DNA from: Bacteroidota bacterium
GTDB lineage: Bacteria; Bacteroidota; Bacteroidia; AKYH767-A; OLB10
Assembly (NCBI GenBank): GCA_016713525.1
Contig: JADJOZ010000033.1
Location: 372,001-436,000, forward strand
Length of the DNA stretch: 64,000 bases
Direction: 5' to 3'
Positions 36,905 to 45,528 of this stretch are shown piece by piece. The first letter of the stretch is position 1. Each line of letters starts with the position of its first letter. A model generated the notes under the pieces. The model saw only the letters and a program-made list of their open reading frames with translations. It ran no database searches and had not been told where the DNA came from. Position numbers and translations under genes: made by a program.

Positions 36905-38302
36905 ATGAAAACTCTAAGAAATATTACCGCAGGTTTTATGATTGCAGTTACTGCATTATCTGCAAGCGCACAATCAGATCAGTCATTTAACAGAATAAGA
37001 ATCGCGGGATCATCGGAAGTAATTTTACGCCAGGGACCTGTTCACAGTGTTTCCACAGAAGGCAATACCATCACCCGAATTAATTATAACATCGACGATA
37101 ATTGGTTAAATATTAATGGTGCTTCCGGAGAAGATATTGTAGTAACTGCTCCCGATATCAAACAAATCGATATCAGTGGAATCGGGTCTATTGAATCAGA
37201 TGGTATATTCAAATTAGAAGAACTCGATCTTAAAGTTACCGGATCCGGAAAAATTGAACTCGATATTCAGGCAACAAAAGTGAAGGCTATGATCAGCGGA
37301 GCAGGAAAAATTGATCTCGATGGTACTGCCGATGAAATGCGTGTCGATATAAGTGGTTCAGGTAAAATTGATGCAGAAGAACTTAAAGTGAAAAAGTGCA
37401 CTGCGAATATCAGTGGTAGTGGCAAGTGTTTGGTGGATGTAACCGATGAACTTAATACGAATATCAGTGGAAGCGGAAGTGTGTATTATGTTACTAAACC
37501 AACGAGCCTGAATAATAATATCTCGGGAGTAGGTAAGGTTGGAAGTGGTGATGCAGTTGAAAGTGATACTACACGGATTATGTTTGGGAAGACTAAAGTG
37601 CTGATCATCGGTGGAAATGAAAAACAGGTTAAAGGATCCTTTAAAGATCTTATAAATGAAAGGGAATGTAACGAAGTTAAAAGTCATTGGGCTGGATTCG
37701 AATTAGGAATAAATACCTATGTAACCAGCGATAACAAAACGGATTTACCTCCCGGATATAATTTCCTGGAATTGCGTGAAGAGAAATCAATTGCAGTTAA
37801 CTTTAACGTTATTGACTATCAGATTCAATTGTACCGCCGCAATATTATGCTGGTCACCGGACTCGGATTTACCTATAACAACTACCGTTTTAAATCAGAT
37901 ACCTATCTCGAGCAAAATACTTCTCAGGTAACTCCGGTAACTGTAGAAGGATTGAATCTGAAAAAAAATAAATTGGTTGCCAGCTACCTCACTGTTCCCT
38001 TATTACTTGAATTTAATACTTCTGAAAACGCCGACAAAACAGTTCACCTGGCAGTTGGAATAATTGGCGGACTAAGAATTGGTTCGCACCTGAAACTGGT
38101 TAAGGAAGAAGGTAATAAAGAATCAAAAAGTAAAGTTTTCGACGATTTTAATCTGAATCCATTCCGTTATGATGCAACTGTTAGGTTAGGTTACCGGAAC
38201 TTTACCGTTTTTGGAAGCTACAATATGGCCGGTTTGTTTAAAGATAATAAAGGTCCTGAATTATATCCGGTGACTGTCGGACTAAGAGTTATAGGTTGGT
38301 AA
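36905..38302 (+). CDS. Head-GIN domain fused to an outer-membrane beta-barrel
   Basis: A 465-residue protein starting MKTLRNITAGFMIAVTALSASAQ (signal peptide; the start was chosen because the longer frame from 36857 runs through the promoter). Residues 25-215 form a head-GIN (DUF2807) domain with ISGIG/ISGAG/ISGSG turns (IDISGIGSIES, MISGAGKIDLDG, VDISGSGKIDAE, NISGSGSVYYV). Residues 255-465 form a beta-barrel domain of the OMP_b-brl/PorT type (WAGFELGINTYV, NIMLVTGLGFTYNNYRF, YLTVPLLLEF, LGYRNFTVFGSYNMAGLF). The fusion would place a beta-solenoid at the surface or periplasmic face of an outer-membrane barrel. It is encoded directly after the sigma/anti-sigma pair. Confidence 0.83.
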   Translation: MKTLRNITAGFMIAVTALSASAQSDQSFNRIRIAGSSEVILRQGPVHSVSTEGNTITRINYNIDDNWLNINGASGEDIVVTAPDIKQIDISGIGSIESDGIFKLEELDLKVTGSGKIELDIQATKVKAMISGAGKIDLDGTADEMRVDISGSGKIDAEELKVKKCTANISGSGKCLVDVTDELNTNISGSGSVYYVTKPTSLNNNISGVGKVGSGDAVESDTTRIMFGKTKVLIIGGNEKQVKGSFKDLINERECNEVKSHWAGFELGINTYVTSDNKTDLPPGYNFLELREEKSIAVNFNVIDYQIQLYRRNIMLVTGLGFTYNNYRFKSDTYLEQNTSQVTPVTVEGLNLKKNKLVASYLTVPLLLEFNTSENADKTVHLAVGIIGGLRIGSHLKLVKEEGNKESKSKVFDDFNLNPFRYDATVRLGYRNFTVFGSYNMAGLFKDNKGPELYPVTVGLRVIGW

Positions 38303-38427
38303 TGCTATTTTCCCGGCGGGTATTTAGTCCGGATTACCCTCAGCAAATAATTCCTACTCAGAATAGGGTTAATAACTGAAAGGTTCCTGCTAATCAAGTA
38401 CTTGTTAAGTGCCGGTTTATTGAGGTC

Positions 38428-38458
38428 GCAGACGGGGTGGTTCCCGTCTGCTTTTTTT
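38428..38458 (+). terminator. Rho-independent terminator of the head-GIN/barrel operon
   Basis: GCAGACGGG, 6-nt loop, CCCGTCTGC and seven T: a textbook terminator 126 bp after the stop at 38302. Confidence 0.9.
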
Positions 38459-38481
38459 ATGTCCATCCCGGATGTGTTTTT

Positions 38482-38518
38482 CTCCTTAATTCAACTTATT
38501 CTTAGTGGAATTAAGGAG
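38482..38518. repeat. 11-bp inverted repeat, 15-nt loop
   Basis: CTCCTTAATTC and GAATTAAGGAG around a 15-nt loop, between the terminator and lysS. No gene was found in 38303-38665. Confidence 0.6.
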
Positions 38519-38610
38519 GTTTCATTCGGTTTACTTTTCGATAATTGCTATTTTATCTAATGCCTGTTTACTGATCAAACTCCTTAATTTATAAACTTTT
38601 AACAAATTTC

Positions 38611-38650
38611 CCATCTATCATCTATCATTTATCATCTATCATCTGATATC
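38611..38650. repeat. ATCTATC/ATTTATC heptad array
   Basis: Five degenerate heptads directly upstream of the lysS promoter box. Related arrays lie at 14831-14850, 45183-45215 and 45962-45985. Confidence 0.6.
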
Positions 38651-38653
38651 TGT

Positions 38654-38661
38654 TATCTTTG
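38654..38661 (+). promoter_or_regulatory. -7 box of lysS, 4 nt before the start codon
   Basis: TATCTTTG matches TAnnTTTG. The ATG begins at 38666, so the transcript would have almost no leader. The N-terminus of LysS is standard, which supports this start. Confidence 0.5.
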
Positions 38662-38665
38662 CCCC

Positions 38666-40378
38666 ATGGAACTAAACGATCAGGAACAGCTTCGGCGTAA
38701 GGCACTTGATGAGCTTTACAGCCTCGGAATTAATCCCTACCCGGCTGAATTATTTGAATTTAATGCAACTTCAAAGTATATACTCGATAATTTCGAAAGG
38801 GATCCATCGGCATTGACCAATCTCTCTATTGCCGGACGTATTATGAGTCGCCGCATTATGGGGAATGCTTCTTTTGTGGAATTGCAGGATTCACATGGCA
38901 GAATTCAACTCTACTTTAGAAGAGATGATATTTGCACTGGCGATGATAAAACTTTGTACAATACAGTTTTTAAGAAATTGCTCGATATTGGCGATATTAT
39001 TGGCGTTCAGGGATATGCTTTCAAAACCCAGTTGGGTGAAATCAGTATTCATGTAACCGAGTTTAAAATTTTGTCGAAGTCACTCCGGCCATTGCCTGTT
39101 GTTAAAGAAAAAGATGGTCAGTTGTTTGATGCCTTTTCAGATCCTGAACAACGTTACCGTCAGCGATATGTCGATCTAATTGTGAATCCACATGTGCGCG
39201 AGACTTTCATCAAACGTACCCAACTGACTAACTCCATGAGATCTTATCTCAATACACAGGGTTATCTGGAAGTGGAAACACCAATTCTGCAACCTCTTTA
39301 CGGAGGTGCTGCTGCAAGGCCATTCAAAACGCATCACAACACTCTCGACATGACACTATACCTGCGTATTGCCAATGAGCTATACCTGAAGCGTCTCATA
39401 GTTGGAGGTTTTGATGGGGTGTATGAATTTTCTAAAGATTTCAGAAATGAAGGAATGAGTCGCTTTCATAATCCCGAGTTCACTCAAATGGAACTTTATG
39501 TTGCCTACAAAGATTATCAGTGGATGATGAATCTCGTAGAGGAAATGGTGGAAAAAATTGCAATGGATCTGCATGGATCAACCGCTTTAAAGGTAGGTGA
39601 TCATACTATCGATTTTAAGCGCCCCTGGAAACGCTTCAGCATGTATGAAGCTATTCAGCACTTCACCGGATTCGATATCGCTGAGATGGACGAAAAAGGT
39701 ATCAGAGAGGTAGCAACGAAACTGAATATTAAAACAGACGAGAGCATGGGCCGCGGGAAACTTATCGATGAAATTTTCGGTGAGACCTGTGAACATAAAC
39801 TTATCCAGCCAACATTTATCACAGATTATCCTGTGGAGATGTCGCCACTCGCAAAAAAGCATCGCTCGAAACCAGGATTGGTAGAACGCTTTGAAGCAAT
39901 TTGTAATGGTAAGGAAATTTGCAATGCATTCAGTGAATTGAATGATCCTATCGATCAGCGCAAACGTTTTGAGGAGCAACTGGAGCTCGGTAAACGTGGT
40001 GATGAAGAAGCCATGCAACTCGACGAAGATTTTCTGCGAGCCATAGAATTTGGTATGCCTCCAACAGCCGGTCTTGGAATAGGTATCGATCGTTTGAGTA
40101 TGATCATGACTAATTCTGCTTCTATTCAGGATGTACTCTTTTTTCCGCAAATGCGACCCGAGACTAATACCGGTGGCTTAAACGTTGATCAGGCTCTTGA
40201 AGGAATTCCTTCACCCTGGGATGAGGTACTCACAAAAATGGGAGTTACTACCAAAGATCAGTTGAAAAGTCTGAACCCAAATAAACTATTCAACGACCTT
40301 GGCGGGATGCGTAAGAAACTTAAAATTGAAGCACCTATGCCGGCAATTGATGATGTTAAGAACTGGATGAATAATTAA
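38666..40378 (+). CDS. lysS: Lysyl-tRNA synthetase, class II
   Basis: A 570-residue intact enzyme. The N-terminal OB-fold anticodon-binding domain includes LSIAGRIMSRRIMGNASFVE. The class II catalytic domain has motif 1 (RSYLNTQGYLEVETPILQP), motif 2 (FRNEGMSRFHNPEFTQME) and motif 3 (GIGIDRLSMI). HKLIQPTFITDYPVEMSPL is typical of LysRS. About 70 residues follow motif 3 (LTKMGVTTKDQLKSLNPNKL onward), a C-terminal extension common in Bacteroidota LysRS. It charges tRNA-Lys in the cytoplasm. It is monocistronic, with its own promoter box and terminator. Confidence 0.96.
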   Translation: MELNDQEQLRRKALDELYSLGINPYPAELFEFNATSKYILDNFERDPSALTNLSIAGRIMSRRIMGNASFVELQDSHGRIQLYFRRDDICTGDDKTLYNTVFKKLLDIGDIIGVQGYAFKTQLGEISIHVTEFKILSKSLRPLPVVKEKDGQLFDAFSDPEQRYRQRYVDLIVNPHVRETFIKRTQLTNSMRSYLNTQGYLEVETPILQPLYGGAAARPFKTHHNTLDMTLYLRIANELYLKRLIVGGFDGVYEFSKDFRNEGMSRFHNPEFTQMELYVAYKDYQWMMNLVEEMVEKIAMDLHGSTALKVGDHTIDFKRPWKRFSMYEAIQHFTGFDIAEMDEKGIREVATKLNIKTDESMGRGKLIDEIFGETCEHKLIQPTFITDYPVEMSPLAKKHRSKPGLVERFEAICNGKEICNAFSELNDPIDQRKRFEEQLELGKRGDEEAMQLDEDFLRAIEFGMPPTAGLGIGIDRLSMIMTNSASIQDVLFFPQMRPETNTGGLNVDQALEGIPSPWDEVLTKMGVTTKDQLKSLNPNKLFNDLGGMRKKLKIEAPMPAIDDVKNWMNN

Positions 40379-40417
40379 TTGCTGCAGGAAGCGGAAAAAA
40401 CAATTTTAACGAATAAA

Positions 40418-40458
40418 AAAAGCGGGTTATGATTTTTCATAGCCCGCTTTTGTATTTT
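40418..40458. terminator. Bidirectional terminator between lysS and the Asp-box gene
   Basis: A-run then AAGCGGGTTATGA, short T loop, TCATAGCCCGCTT, T-rich end, with one G-T style mismatch in the stem. It serves both convergent genes. Confidence 0.85.
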
Positions 40459-40468
40459 TTGGTATTGT

Positions 40469-42031
40469 TTAATCAATCACAAGCATCTTTCGACGCATAA
40501 GTTTGGAACCTGCTTTTAATTCATAAAAATAAGTACCTGTTGCAAGTGGTTCATCAAATACTTTTACATGCTTGCCATATCCTAAAGTTTCTTTATTGAC
40601 AGGAATAGCGATGCACCTTCCAAAAAAATCATAAACTTTTAAAGTCACTTCTTCAATCTGGTGAAGTTTAAAGCTGAACGTTGTTTGTTGCTTATAAGGA
40701 TTCGGATAATTCTGCTCCAGCAACAACACATCATTTGACAAACCATTATTATTTTCAATGCCGGTTGCCAATGGATCTATAATGGCCGTCCAAAGTGTAA
40801 GTGATCCGTTGTGCAGTCGTGTCCAAATCGGGCGCACGACATTGTTATGAGCAGTAACATTGGTGTAATCACCGAAGAAAACTCCGGGAGTTGGTATGAA
40901 TGGCGTATCACTGATCTTAAAATTCTGAAAGGTATTTCCGCCATCCGCAGAACGAGCCATATAAACATCAGTACGTGTATCATTGTAATTCCGGCGATCA
41001 TAAAATACAAACCACAGTTCTCCTGTTGCCTGATCCAATGTCATCCATGTAAAAAACTGTTGGCGGTTTGAAGTATCATCATTTACTTTAATGGGAGCGC
41101 TCCAGGTGTTGCCACCATCAACAGATTTCACGAGCCACACATCAGTATCATTGATTCCGTTGCGCTGATCGGTCCAGTTAATGTAAATGGTTCCATGATT
41201 CGGACCACCACTCAAATCACATGTTGTTATTGGCAATCCATTGGCACGGTAAATTCCTGGGATGGCAAAATCCCAACCTCCGGGAATGGCACTCACAAAA
41301 ATATCCTGACTTAACCAGGTGTTTCCACCATCCGTTGAACGGTCAAATACCAATCCCGCAGGACCGGCCCAGGCAACATATACTTCACCATTTGGTCCAA
41401 TTGCAGGAACAGCACCCTCGGTAGTGTTATCTTCATCAATACAGTCACCCGACACTTCATTTATTTTTAATGCAGTACTCCAGGTCTGCCCCTGATCGAG
41501 TGATCGTGAAAACATAATTCGGGAACTGTCAGTTGGAATATTGCTGCCATAAGCATCAAATTCAGTCCAGGTCATGTAAATGCCATTGGTGTTTTTATTG
41601 ATTGCCACCCAATGTTTATCCTGTGCTTTGTTGCCATTTAATCCGGTGTAGGTTCCCGGTGTCCAAATTCCGCCGGGTGAATTGGTGCGTTGGCAAACTA
41701 TACGGTCGATCCAACTTCGCGATGGTGGATTACTCAAATGGAAAAAATAAAAACTGCCGGTGGTGTCGCATGCAATCACAGGATCACCCCAAACGCCATA
41801 GGTGCTCGTGAGTAAATCTTCTGTCCATGTTAAGCCTCCATCAGTAGAGTAGTAGTAGTTATCGATGTTAGAACCTGCAACCAGTTCATTGGTATTTTTC
41901 GGATTGATGGCAATTGATGGTTCATTCGGAAAGTTATTGCTGCTGATCATCACATTGGTGTGTTGTGCGTTTATCAGGGAACAACTTCCGGTTGCTATAG
42001 CAAGAATGAAGAATGTTATTTTCCTTTTCAT
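40469..42031 (-). CDS. Asp-box (sialidase/BNR-like) propeller protein with T9SS sorting domain
   Basis: A 520-residue exported protein. The signal peptide ends near SCSLINAQ. Five Asp-box motifs are visible: YYSTDGGLTWTED, SRSLDQGQTWSTA, DRSTDGGNTWLSQ, VKSVDGGNTWSAP and ARSADGGNTFQNF, as in six-bladed sialidase-type propellers. The RIP/active-site Arg, Tyr and Glu cluster of true sialidases cannot be assigned by eye, so enzymatic activity is uncertain. Residues 435-520 form a type A T9SS sorting domain (LEQNYPNPYKQQTTFSFKL to MLVID). It is the last gene of a three-gene minus-strand run starting at 43093. Confidence 0.88.
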   Translation of the reverse strand: MKRKITFFILAIATGSCSLINAQHTNVMISSNNFPNEPSIAINPKNTNELVAGSNIDNYYYSTDGGLTWTEDLLTSTYGVWGDPVIACDTTGSFYFFHLSNPPSRSWIDRIVCQRTNSPGGIWTPGTYTGLNGNKAQDKHWVAINKNTNGIYMTWTEFDAYGSNIPTDSSRIMFSRSLDQGQTWSTALKINEVSGDCIDEDNTTEGAVPAIGPNGEVYVAWAGPAGLVFDRSTDGGNTWLSQDIFVSAIPGGWDFAIPGIYRANGLPITTCDLSGGPNHGTIYINWTDQRNGINDTDVWLVKSVDGGNTWSAPIKVNDDTSNRQQFFTWMTLDQATGELWFVFYDRRNYNDTRTDVYMARSADGGNTFQNFKISDTPFIPTPGVFFGDYTNVTAHNNVVRPIWTRLHNGSLTLWTAIIDPLATGIENNNGLSNDVLLLEQNYPNPYKQQTTFSFKLHQIEEVTLKVYDFFGRCIAIPVNKETLGYGKHVKVFDEPLATGTYFYELKAGSKLMRRKMLVID

Positions 42032-42057
42032 GTGGTGTGCTTGTTTTAGGAACGCTA

Positions 42058-42594
42058 TTATTGTCTCAGCATTTTAATTTCAACAATATCATCCGGCTTA
42101 CCTTCAGTTTTGGTGATGCTCTTTAATTCATATTCTTTTGGCGACAGAAAATGATAGCTGATCGTTTTTTCAATCATAGCTGCTCCCGATTGATGCGAGG
42201 CTTTCAACAATAATTTTTTGGTAGTTTCCCAAATACCTTTGTAAAACCAGGTTTCACCATTGCTGTCAATGGTATACATGTAGGTAGTATCTCCGGTAGC
42301 ACTGTAGCTGAAAATTCTTGCTGCCTGATATTTCCCCTTCTCAGGAATCATGGCAACTTCAGTAAGTTGAACACCCCAGCCACCTGCAACTTTTTCTGAG
42401 GTATGGCTCAGTTTATATTTTATTTTTTTCTTCTCCACAACAGTAACCATTTCACCTTTCCATTCCCCGTTAAATGCAGTAAGCATTTTCATCCGATCGG
42501 GTGGTTTGTTGGCAACTTGTGCAGACGCAGATTTTGAAATCGATAGCATTGCAATACTGATGAAAATCAGGATAAACGACTTGGACAGTTTCAT
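42058..42594 (-). CDS. Exported DUF1579-like protein
   Basis: Start chosen at the ATG of MKLSKSFILIFISIAMLSIS; a longer frame to 42636 would overlap the neighbouring lipoprotein gene. The signal peptide ends at SASAQ. The mature part of about 150 residues is a small beta-barrel-like domain (LTAFNGEWKGEMVTVVE, YSATGDTTYMYTIDSNGETW, KASHQSGAAMIEKTISYHFL), resembling DUF1579 proteins, whose role is unknown. The gene lies 10 bp downstream of the DUF6252-type lipoprotein and 27 bp upstream of the Asp-box protein, on the same strand. Confidence 0.75.
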   Translation of the reverse strand: MKLSKSFILIFISIAMLSISKSASAQVANKPPDRMKMLTAFNGEWKGEMVTVVEKKKIKYKLSHTSEKVAGGWGVQLTEVAMIPEKGKYQAARIFSYSATGDTTYMYTIDSNGETWFYKGIWETTKKLLLKASHQSGAAMIEKTISYHFLSPKEYELKSITKTEGKPDDIVEIKMLRQ

Positions 42595-42604
42595 AAAATT
42601 TGTT

Positions 42605-43093
42605 TTATTCAGTATAATAGACTTTAAATGATCCATTCGATAATGTTTTGTCTCCGGCAGTATTATTATTCAGGGTAACCAGAAAAGTACCCGTTACAAA
42701 ATTCAGCGAAGTATTATGTTCTGTTATGGTAATTGATCCGGGATTGGTATTGGTAGATTGGTATACGGTTCCATTTTCGGTATATTGAAACTTGTTTCGA
42801 CTAAATTTTGCCGAATAGGTTCCGGGTGAAAGGTCATCCAGCATAATTGAAATGGTGCGGCTGTTGCCGGATGATGCCCCTGATACAGCAAGTGAACCCG
42901 ATAAATTACAATTCAGGGTGGAATCGGCACACCACGTGAGGTTATCGATGCGGGCACTTAAAAATATGCCTCCGTTAGCGGAACAGGATGGGTTGTTGGG
43001 TGATGCCGGATTATCGTCTTTGGTATCACACCCTGCAAATACAGCTGTGAATGACAGTAGCAGTGCTAAAATCCGTGTTTTTAAACCTTTCAT
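42605..43093 (-). CDS. Small lipoprotein, DUF6252-like
   Basis: A 162-residue protein with a lipoprotein signal (ALLLSFTAVFAGC, Cys22). A beta-rich domain follows (GIFLSARIDNLTWCADS, SRTISIMLDDLSPGTYSAKF, GSITITEHNTSLNFVTGTFL, SFKVYY), matching the general pattern of DUF6252 lipoproteins of Bacteroidota. Function unknown. It heads a three-gene run with the DUF1579-like and Asp-box genes. Confidence 0.75.
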   Translation of the reverse strand: MKGLKTRILALLLSFTAVFAGCDTKDDNPASPNNPSCSANGGIFLSARIDNLTWCADSTLNCNLSGSLAVSGASSGNSRTISIMLDDLSPGTYSAKFSRNKFQYTENGTVYQSTNTNPGSITITEHNTSLNFVTGTFLVTLNNNTAGDKTLSNGSFKVYYTE

Positions 43094-43183
43094 CTTACAA
43101 ATTTAAGGTTTTGTAAGGTGCAATGTAATGTTTTAGCCAAATTTTACCCAAACCCGATACTTGAGAAATGGTATAATGGAGTC

Positions 43184-43426
43184 ATGAAAAAGATGCGGTT
43201 TTTAATGGAAGACCTTGAAACCAGAGCCGGAGTGCTTTTGGAAGCAGGGAGTTTTCTTGCGCTGCGGAAGGAGCGGGGCAAGACTTGTGCGTTGTACGAA
43301 TTATACGGCCGCTATGTGGAAGTGGTAGTGAAAAGTAAAGAAGTAGAGGATATCGACTTTCTGAATGATACCAACAGGTTGGCCCTGTACGTAAAGAAAA
43401 GAGAGTTGCGTCACCTGATCAGTTAG
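43184..43426 (+). CDS. Conserved 80-residue protein, function unknown
   Basis: Start chosen at MKKMRFLMEDLETRAG rather than 43118, because the extra upstream residues are read from intergenic DNA. A small basic cytoplasmic protein (EAGSFLALRKERGKTCALYE, YVEVVVKSKEVEDIDFLND, LYVKKREL). I do not recognise a domain, but codon phase and composition look genuine and similar short proteins occur in related bacteria. It stands alone, divergent from the lipoprotein run. Confidence 0.65.
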   Translation: MKKMRFLMEDLETRAGVLLEAGSFLALRKERGKTCALYELYGRYVEVVVKSKEVEDIDFLNDTNRLALYVKKRELRHLIS

Positions 43427-43483
43427 AAATAAAAATGGGCGAACTTACGGGTCCGCCCTGGGCTAACACAACTTATTTTTCAA

Positions 43484-44164
43484 TTAACTTCGGTATATAA
43501 AATCATTCAGATTAAGTATGCTGCTTTCAAATGTGAATGCATCATTCACCACAAAGTAATTTTGTTTATCTACAGTTTGCGCATAAGCATACTTAGCAAG
43601 TTCCAGTTTATTCGATTCGAAAGTCATCATGTTCATCAGTGCATATACCTGACGGGTGGTTACCATATTATGTGCTATGGCTTGTTTTGCTACTTGCATG
43701 CGACTGCTGTCAAAACTCAATCGGTCGATAGTATTTCGTAACTGTTCAAATTCATAATCACTCATTCCATATTGAACAGGTTCTGGCATGTAAGGAGTTG
43801 CACATTCAGGTGCTACAACGAATGGAATAATTTTGTTAATCCGGAATCTGTTCTGACGATCAATCATAGCATTTATTTGTGCGCCTGAAGGAAGGTCGAT
43901 ATAACCACTGAATACAAGTACAGGAACAGTATTTGGACCATAGTAACCATGCTCTAAACGGGTAACTCTCAAAAAGTGTTGACCGGGAGCAATCGCTTTT
44001 AATTGGAAACGATTTGTCGGTGTATTAAAAACCTGATGGTCGATGTTAACTGTGAACAATGCCTGATCAAATAATCTCAGGTTAAAGTCCGACGCCAGGT
44101 GCGATGCTCTGATCTGCACGGAGGCGTACATAATAATCGCGATAATGAGTACGATCTTTTTCAT
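43484..44164 (-). CDS. Exported DUF4476 protein
   Basis: A 226-residue protein. Signal peptide MKKIVLIIAIIMYASVQIRA, then an N-terminal beta-sandwich-like half (FTVNIDHQVFN, IAPGQHFLRVTRLEHG, PVLVFSGYIDLPSGAQINAM). The C-terminal helical DUF4476 domain spans about residues 130-226 (MSDYEFEQLRNTIDRLSFD, VTTRQVYALMNMMTFESNKL, FTFESSILNLNDFIYR), with the repeating F-x-S/E pattern of that family. Function unknown; periplasmic or surface. Monocistronic. Confidence 0.85.
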   Translation of the reverse strand: MKKIVLIIAIIMYASVQIRASHLASDFNLRLFDQALFTVNIDHQVFNTPTNRFQLKAIAPGQHFLRVTRLEHGYYGPNTVPVLVFSGYIDLPSGAQINAMIDRQNRFRINKIIPFVVAPECATPYMPEPVQYGMSDYEFEQLRNTIDRLSFDSSRMQVAKQAIAHNMVTTRQVYALMNMMTFESNKLELAKYAYAQTVDKQNYFVVNDAFTFESSILNLNDFIYRS

Positions 44165-44260
44165 GTTTTGTGTCCTCCATTTTTTAAGTTAGATGGAAGC
44201 CACTTTTCAATTCTCATGCCAAAAAATCTGAAAGGCTTGTAAAGAACTGAATATCAGCAA

Positions 44261-44283
44261 CAAAAAACGCTCCGAAGAGCGTT
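44261..44283 (-). terminator. Terminator of the 86-residue gene
   Basis: AACGCTC-CGAA-GAGCGTT; on the minus strand it is followed by a T tract, about 35 nt after the stop at 44319. Confidence 0.75.
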
Positions 44284-44318
44284 CATAGAATTTTTAAGAA
44301 TTACTTATTTTATATTTT

Positions 44319-44579
44319 TCAGTGCAAAACGCAATCTATATTAATATTCTCCAGAAAGGGAGCCAGCAATTCAGTTGAAGTAAATGCACGGATGGTTTCC
44401 ACCTGATTTCCCTCTATATGGTACCATAATTCGATGTAGTAATTGTTAAGATGAAAGAGATTAATACGGTATTTATCCTTTTCATAGACATGCAAAAAAG
44501 CAGCACCATGCCAAAGATACCAGGCCTTTTCATCAGTACTCAATTCATTAAATTCTGTAATAGAAACGTTTTTTGTCAT
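44319..44579 (-). CDS. Small uncharacterised cytoplasmic protein (86 residues)
   Basis: Start chosen at MTKNVSITEFNELSTDEKAW; a longer frame from 44612 is possible. The protein has many aromatics (AWYLWHGAAFLHVYEKDKY, NLFHLNNYYIELWYHIEG), as in small alpha/beta domains found across Bacteroidota without assigned function. A terminator directly downstream supports expression. No neighbour suggests a role. Confidence 0.65.
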   Translation of the reverse strand: MTKNVSITEFNELSTDEKAWYLWHGAAFLHVYEKDKYRINLFHLNNYYIELWYHIEGNQVETIRAFTSTELLAPFLENINIDCVLH

Positions 44580-44718
44580 TTTAAAGTGGTTTTTATCGTG
44601 TGATGTAACCAATTTAGCCTCGCCCTAAAAGAGAACTATCTCTTTTTTGGTGAATGTATCTTATTTTGGGGTGCAAAGGCAACATTTGTATGTTAAAATG
44701 CGTTGCCCAGAGCGCAGT

Positions 44719-44758
44719 CGAAGGGTTGAAGGTTGTAAGTTGAAGGTTGTAAGTTTGC
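44719..44758. repeat. TCGAAGGGTTGAAGGTTGTA repeat, copy 1
   Basis: TCGAAGGGTTGAAGGTTGTA followed by a second GAAGGTTGTAAGTT unit. A close copy lies at about 55163-55200, both preceded by a GCCC(A/T)GAG-type sequence. Confidence 0.65.
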
Positions 44759-44818
44759 CTGTATGGTCTGATATACAGTTTGGATTTTTAAAATAATTCA
44801 CATATATACCTTATCTTT

Positions 44819-45058
44819 CCTCATCGCGCCAGCGCATTTCTCTGCGTCTCCCAAACTCTGCGTTCAAAAAAAATAGTCATGAATAAAAGGTCATGGGAGG
44901 CATAGTTGGGTCATTGGTTGCCATTGAAGGAATTCTCTCCTCATCGCGCAAGCGCATTTCTCTGCGTCTCCCTAACTCTGCGTTCAAAAAATAATAGTCA
45001 TGAATAAAAGGTCATTAGAGGCTTAGTTGAGTCATTGGTTGTCATTGCAGAAATTCTT
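44819..45058. repeat. 120-bp tandem duplication
   Basis: Two units starting CCTCATCGCGC at 44819 and 44939, nearly 90 percent alike by eye, each with GCGTCTCCC(A/T)AACTCTGCGT. A shorter third copy of this core is at about 55398-55435. Confidence 0.8.
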
Positions 45059-45206
45059 TGCTGCGCAGTAACTCAAAAATCCTTCTCCTTCATCCTATTG
45101 AATATGGATTAACAAGAATTGAATAGTTAATAATCGCATTTCAATTGACCACAAACTATTTTCTGAGCAGGATTCATTCTGACATTTATCATCTATAATT
45201 TATCAT

Positions 45207-45248
45207 TCAATCTATAATTTTTTCTGCGCAGAAAAAATTATAGATTGA
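45207..45248. repeat. Perfect 42-bp palindrome without loop
   Basis: Left arm TCAATCTATAATTTTTTCTG plus C; the right arm is its exact reverse complement, centred on TGCGCA. Half-copies of the arm (TTTTTTCTGAGCAGAATCAA) appear at about 45949-45970. Confidence 0.85.
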
Positions 45249-45354
45249 TAAAAATCAGTTTTTGGTCCTGACAATTGTCATTTTCCTGGTTTTAAAGCTG
45301 CTTTATTTTTGATTTTCAATTGACAATTACGGGTTAATAAATAAATCAACAAAG

Positions 45355-45528
45355 ATGAATAAAAAAATCGCAGCCATCATTCTTGCAATCGTAGTTATTG
45401 CTTTCCCATTCCGCAGAGCATTTTTATCTGATGAAGCCCCCGGAATAATGCTGATGTTATCGTTTTTAGCAACAGTAGCCGGCATCATTTTGTTTTATTA
45501 TCTAACACTTGAAAAGTCGAGGGAGTAA
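45355..45528 (+). CDS. 57-residue two-segment membrane protein
   Basis: ATG at 45355, TAA at 45526-45528. MNKKIAAIILAIVVIAFPF is one hydrophobic segment and MLMLSFLATVAGIILFYYL a second, joined by a short polar turn (RRAFLSDEAPG), ending in a charged tail (TLEKSRE). It is surrounded by repeats and has no neighbours, but the charge pattern (positive N-terminus, two helices) looks like a real small membrane protein. Function unknown. Confidence 0.5.
   Translation: MNKKIAAIILAIVVIAFPFRRAFLSDEAPGIMLMLSFLATVAGIILFYYLTLEKSRE

Larger units (their letters stand above)
44580..45354. other. Repeat-rich intergenic stretch
   Basis: Holds a GAAGGTTGTAAGTT-type repeat (44719-44758), a 120-bp tandem duplication, ATCTATC heptads and a 42-bp palindrome. 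No gene was identified. Confidence 0.6.

Noticed and set aside
43434..43465. GGGCG/CGCCC hairpin after the 80-residue gene
   Set aside because: The stem is only 5 bp with a long loop and no T tract; too weak to call a terminator.
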